From contig DASZRT010000143.1 in NCBI GenBank assembly GCA_035549075.1, positions 1 to 64,000 on the forward strand: a stretch of DNA of 64,000 nucleotides, read 5' to 3'. The notes under the pieces were generated by a model. It made no database searches. It was not told the origin of the DNA and was given only the letters and a program-made list of their open reading frames with translations. The position numbers and the translations under genes were made by a program. Shown piece after piece: positions 61,996-64,000 of this stretch. Position 1 is the stretch's first letter. Every line of letters starts with the position of its first letter. This stretch comes from DASZFV01 sp035549075. GTDB taxonomy: Bacteria > Myxococcota_A > Polyangia > Fen-1088.

Positions 61996-62967
61996 CTACC
62001 AGAGCGCGATGCCGCCGATGAGGGCGAGCGTCGCGCTCCAGCGTGGCAACACGGTCGACGTCAGGATGTGAGCGCCGTCGGCGCGCGCGCCGACGAAGAT
62101 CCGCCCGAGCGGGACGACCCAACCGAGCCGCGCGTCGAAGCCCAACGCCGTCGCGCGGCCGCCGCCGTCGACGACGTGCAGGGTCGGCGCGAGATCGACC
62201 TCGAGCCACGTCGAGCCGGCGCGCTCGCGGCCGCGGCCGATGACCTCGAGCGCGACGTCTTCGACGTGGGCCCCGCCGAGCGCGATCGTGGGCCCGGCCT
62301 CGACGCCCGCACCGACGGCGAGCCAGCGATCGGCCGAGAACGCGGCCGGCGCAAAGACGGCGCGGCCGCCGAGGCGAAGCGCGGCGGGCTGCGACGAGAC
62401 GGCTTGGAATTGCGTGCCGGCCGTCAGCTCGATGGCGACCGTCGGCGCGATCAGCTCGCGCGTCACCTCGAGCGTCGGCGGCGGCTCGGACGGCGGCGCG
62501 GGCGCGACGGGAGCAGCCGGCACGGACGGCGCGGGCGCGGGCTCGACGTGCGCGGGCGCCGCGCCCCACAGCAAGATCTTCACCGTTAGCGCGAGCGCCG
62601 CGGCGTCGGGAGGCGCGACGGGCGAGGTCGCGGTGACGGGCCGCGCGACGAAGCGGCCGTCGTGCGCGAGGAAGCACAGCGCGTGCGCGCCCGCGTCGTC
62701 GTCGCACAACCACACGAGCGCGAGGCCGTCGTGCGACGCGAGCTCTTGGCGGGCCGTCCCGACGTCCGACGCGTGCAGCAGCGCGTCCGGAAGCTCGACG
62801 ATCGTGAGGCCGCGCGACGAGAACGCCACCGACAGCGCGGCGACGAGCGCGGCGTCGGGCGTGCCGACGACGAGACGGTCGGCGGCCGCCTGCACCGGCG
62901 GCGCCGCCAGCGCCGCGACGAGCGCGATCACCGAAACGACGAGCCTTCGCGTCGAGAGCCGCCTCAC
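61996..62967 (-). CDS. Predicted outer-membrane-barrel-like protein of a FecR cluster
   Basis: A 323-residue protein from a GTG at 62967: signal (RRLVVSVIALVAALAAPPVQA), an N-terminal alpha/beta domain (DRLVVGTPDAALVAALSVAFSSRGLTIVEL, with VWLCDDDAGAHALCF), a Pro/Ala linker (about 165-190) and a C-terminal beta-rich part (LRLGGRAVFAPAAF...TLHVVDGGGRATALGFDARLGWVVPLGRIFVGARADG) ending SATLALIGGIALW. Architecture and DAAALALTVKILL/AAALILALMIDP segments match the protein at 22121, which also sits beside a sigma factor. It follows the FecR gene by 22 bp. Function unknown. Confidence 0.72.
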   Translation of the reverse strand: MRRLSTRRLVVSVIALVAALAAPPVQAAADRLVVGTPDAALVAALSVAFSSRGLTIVELPDALLHASDVGTARQELASHDGLALVWLCDDDAGAHALCFLAHDGRFVARPVTATSPVAPPDAAALALTVKILLWGAAPAHVEPAPAPSVPAAPVAPAPPSEPPPTLEVTRELIAPTVAIELTAGTQFQAVSSQPAALRLGGRAVFAPAAFSADRWLAVGAGVEAGPTIALGGAHVEDVALEVIGRGRERAGSTWLEVDLAPTLHVVDGGGRATALGFDARLGWVVPLGRIFVGARADGAHILTSTVLPRWSATLALIGGIALW

Positions 62968-62989
62968 GTGGCGCCGGACGTTACAGCGA

Positions 62990-64000
62990 TCAGCGCGCGG
63001 CGGCGAGCAACGCGCGCGCGTCGTCGGCGTTCGGGCCACGCGGGAAGCGCTGCAGGTATGCCTCGGCCAACGCGCGCGCCGAGGGGGCGCGGCTGCGCTC
63101 GGCCTCGAGGCGGGCCGACGCGAAGAGCGCGCTCGCGGCCCACGCGTCGTCGCCCGCGGCGATCTGTCCGTAGATGCCGAGCGCCGTCGGCGGATCGCGC
63201 ACCTCGAGCTGCGCCGCCAGCTCGAACAGCACCTGGACCGAGCCGCGGTTGACGTTCTCGTGCGCCGGCGCCGCGGGCGCGGGCGCCTCGGCGGGCGCGG
63301 CCGGCGCCTCGGCGGGCGCGGCCTCGACGGGAGCGCGAGCGGCCTGCGGTGCGGCGATCACCGGCGACGCGAGCGCGACCCGACGCTCGTGCGCGCGATG
63401 AACCGGCGTCGCGACCGCCACGGGCACGACCGGCGCGGCGACGACGGGTGCCGCCGGCACCTCCGAGGCGAGCGGCTCGCGCGAGACGGGCTCGCCGGGG
63501 CGGAACGTCTCGCCCGCATGGACGAGCTCGGTCATGTTCGTGTCGGCGACCTCGACGAGGCCGTGCTCGACCGAGACGGTCGCGTGCGCGCCGAGGCGCC
63601 GCACGGTGAAGCGCGTGCCGATGACCGTCACGCGCGTCGCGCCCGCCTCGACGACGAACGGCGCGCGCGCCGTGCGCGGCGCGACCTCGCACGTGACGGC
63701 GCCGCGATCGAGCACGACGACCGTCGCGCCGTCTTTGCCGGCGCCGAAGCTCACGGCCGACTCGGGCGCGATCTCGAGCGACGCGCCCGGGATGGCCATG
63801 CGCGAGCCGCTCGTCGCCGTCGTGATCTGCGCGGGCGCTGTCGCGATCTGCGCGGGCGCGGTGCCGTCGCCGCGGCGAAGCTCGCGCACGCCCAGCACCG
63901 TCATCGCCGCGACGGCGCCCGCCATCGACAGCGCGACGACGCGCCGACGAATCGGATGCGCGGGCGCCACGACCTCGGGACCGCGCGCGTCGAGGGCCGC
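62990..64000 (-). CDS. FecR-domain anti-sigma-like membrane protein (N-terminus beyond window)
   Basis: At least 336 residues; the frame is open to the right edge. A transmembrane segment (VVALSMAGAVAAMTVLGV) is followed by the periplasmic FecR domain: SRMAIPGASLEIAPESAVSFGAGKDGATVVVLDRGAVTCEVAPR...FVVEAGATRVTVIGTRFTVRRLGAHATVSVEHGLVEVADTN. A Pro/Ala linker then leads to a helical TPR-like end (LFELAAQLEVRDPPTALGIYGQIAAGDDAWAASALFASARLEAERSR). FecR proteins regulate an ECF sigma factor whose gene should lie just past 64000 upstream. A GTG at 63970 is possible as a start, but the open frame beyond favours a longer protein. Confidence 0.88.
   Translation of the reverse strand, partial: AALDARGPEVVAPAHPIRRRVVALSMAGAVAAMTVLGVRELRRGDGTAPAQIATAPAQITTATSGSRMAIPGASLEIAPESAVSFGAGKDGATVVVLDRGAVTCEVAPRTARAPFVVEAGATRVTVIGTRFTVRRLGAHATVSVEHGLVEVADTNMTELVHAGETFRPGEPVSREPLASEVPAAPVVAAPVVPVAVATPVHRAHERRVALASPVIAAPQAARAPVEAAPAEAPAAPAEAPAPAAPAHENVNRGSVQVLFELAAQLEVRDPPTALGIYGQIAAGDDAWAASALFASARLEAERSRAPSARALAEAYLQRFPRGPNADDARALLAAAR

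Noticed and set aside
1..64000. CRISPR arrays, tRNA or rRNA genes, insertion sequences, attachment sites
   Set aside because: None seen; repeats found are codon-level Gly/Thr linkers or propeller repeats inside genes.

Overview
The window is very GC-rich, packed with genes on both strands, and has the style of a predatory or saprophytic Myxococcota bacterium of the Polyangia type. The pointers are: many lipoproteins with Gly/Thr/Ser linkers right after the lipobox, DUF1592/DUF1552 pairs, a MYXO-CTERM-like tail, a MopE-type motif, fibro-slime and kelch proteins, ECF-sigma/FecR clusters, and frequent GTG starts. No tRNA, rRNA, CRISPR array or insertion sequence was seen. This assignment is inferred from protein style only.

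Layout. (1) 1-6650: an ammonium transporter running off the left edge, a two-helix mini-protein, then an oxidative-stress pair, oxyR and a catalase gene, divergent around a recognisable OxyR operator; a DUF6496 protein, a GNAT enzyme and an orphan receiver follow. (2) 6712-9870: a copper module (Cys-rich membrane protein, TolC-type lipoprotein, Tat-exported multicopper oxidase). (3) 9912-12427: a PAS-PAS-GAF histidine kinase with its receiver. (4) 12492-19130: a kelch/hydrolase/jelly-roll lipoprotein, a three-gene overlapping envelope operon and another receiver. (5) 19127-26167: two beta-helix proteins and a fibro-slime protein around an ECF sigma factor operon.

(6) 26164-39463 is the most coherent system. 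Six minus-strand genes (two DUF5010-like proteins, two jelly-roll lipoproteins, two outer-membrane barrels) diverge from three plus-strand genes (jelly-roll lipoprotein, GH13 alpha-amylase, GH31 alpha-glucosidase) across only 47 bp. It reads as an alpha-glucan capture, degradation and import locus that uses paired barrel proteins in place of SusC/SusD.

(7) 39489-49962 is a mirror-like arrangement: methyltransferase, DUF1592, DUF1552, then a propeller lipoprotein, then DUF1552, DUF1592 and methyltransferase on the other strand. The second methyltransferase runs in frame into its DUF1592 gene with no stop. (8) 49993-50991 is a short stretch of lower GC with two Cys-rich lipoproteins. (9) 50988-57652 holds a MYXO-CTERM-like protein, a further jelly-roll lipoprotein, a PPOX-fold protein and a giant AsmA-like protein. 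(10) 57702-64000 holds a propeller lipoprotein, a TonB-receptor gene broken by an in-frame TAG, a His-rich secreted protein, and a barrel-like/FecR pair running off the right edge.

Long reading frames antisense to these genes are abundant and are best explained by base composition.
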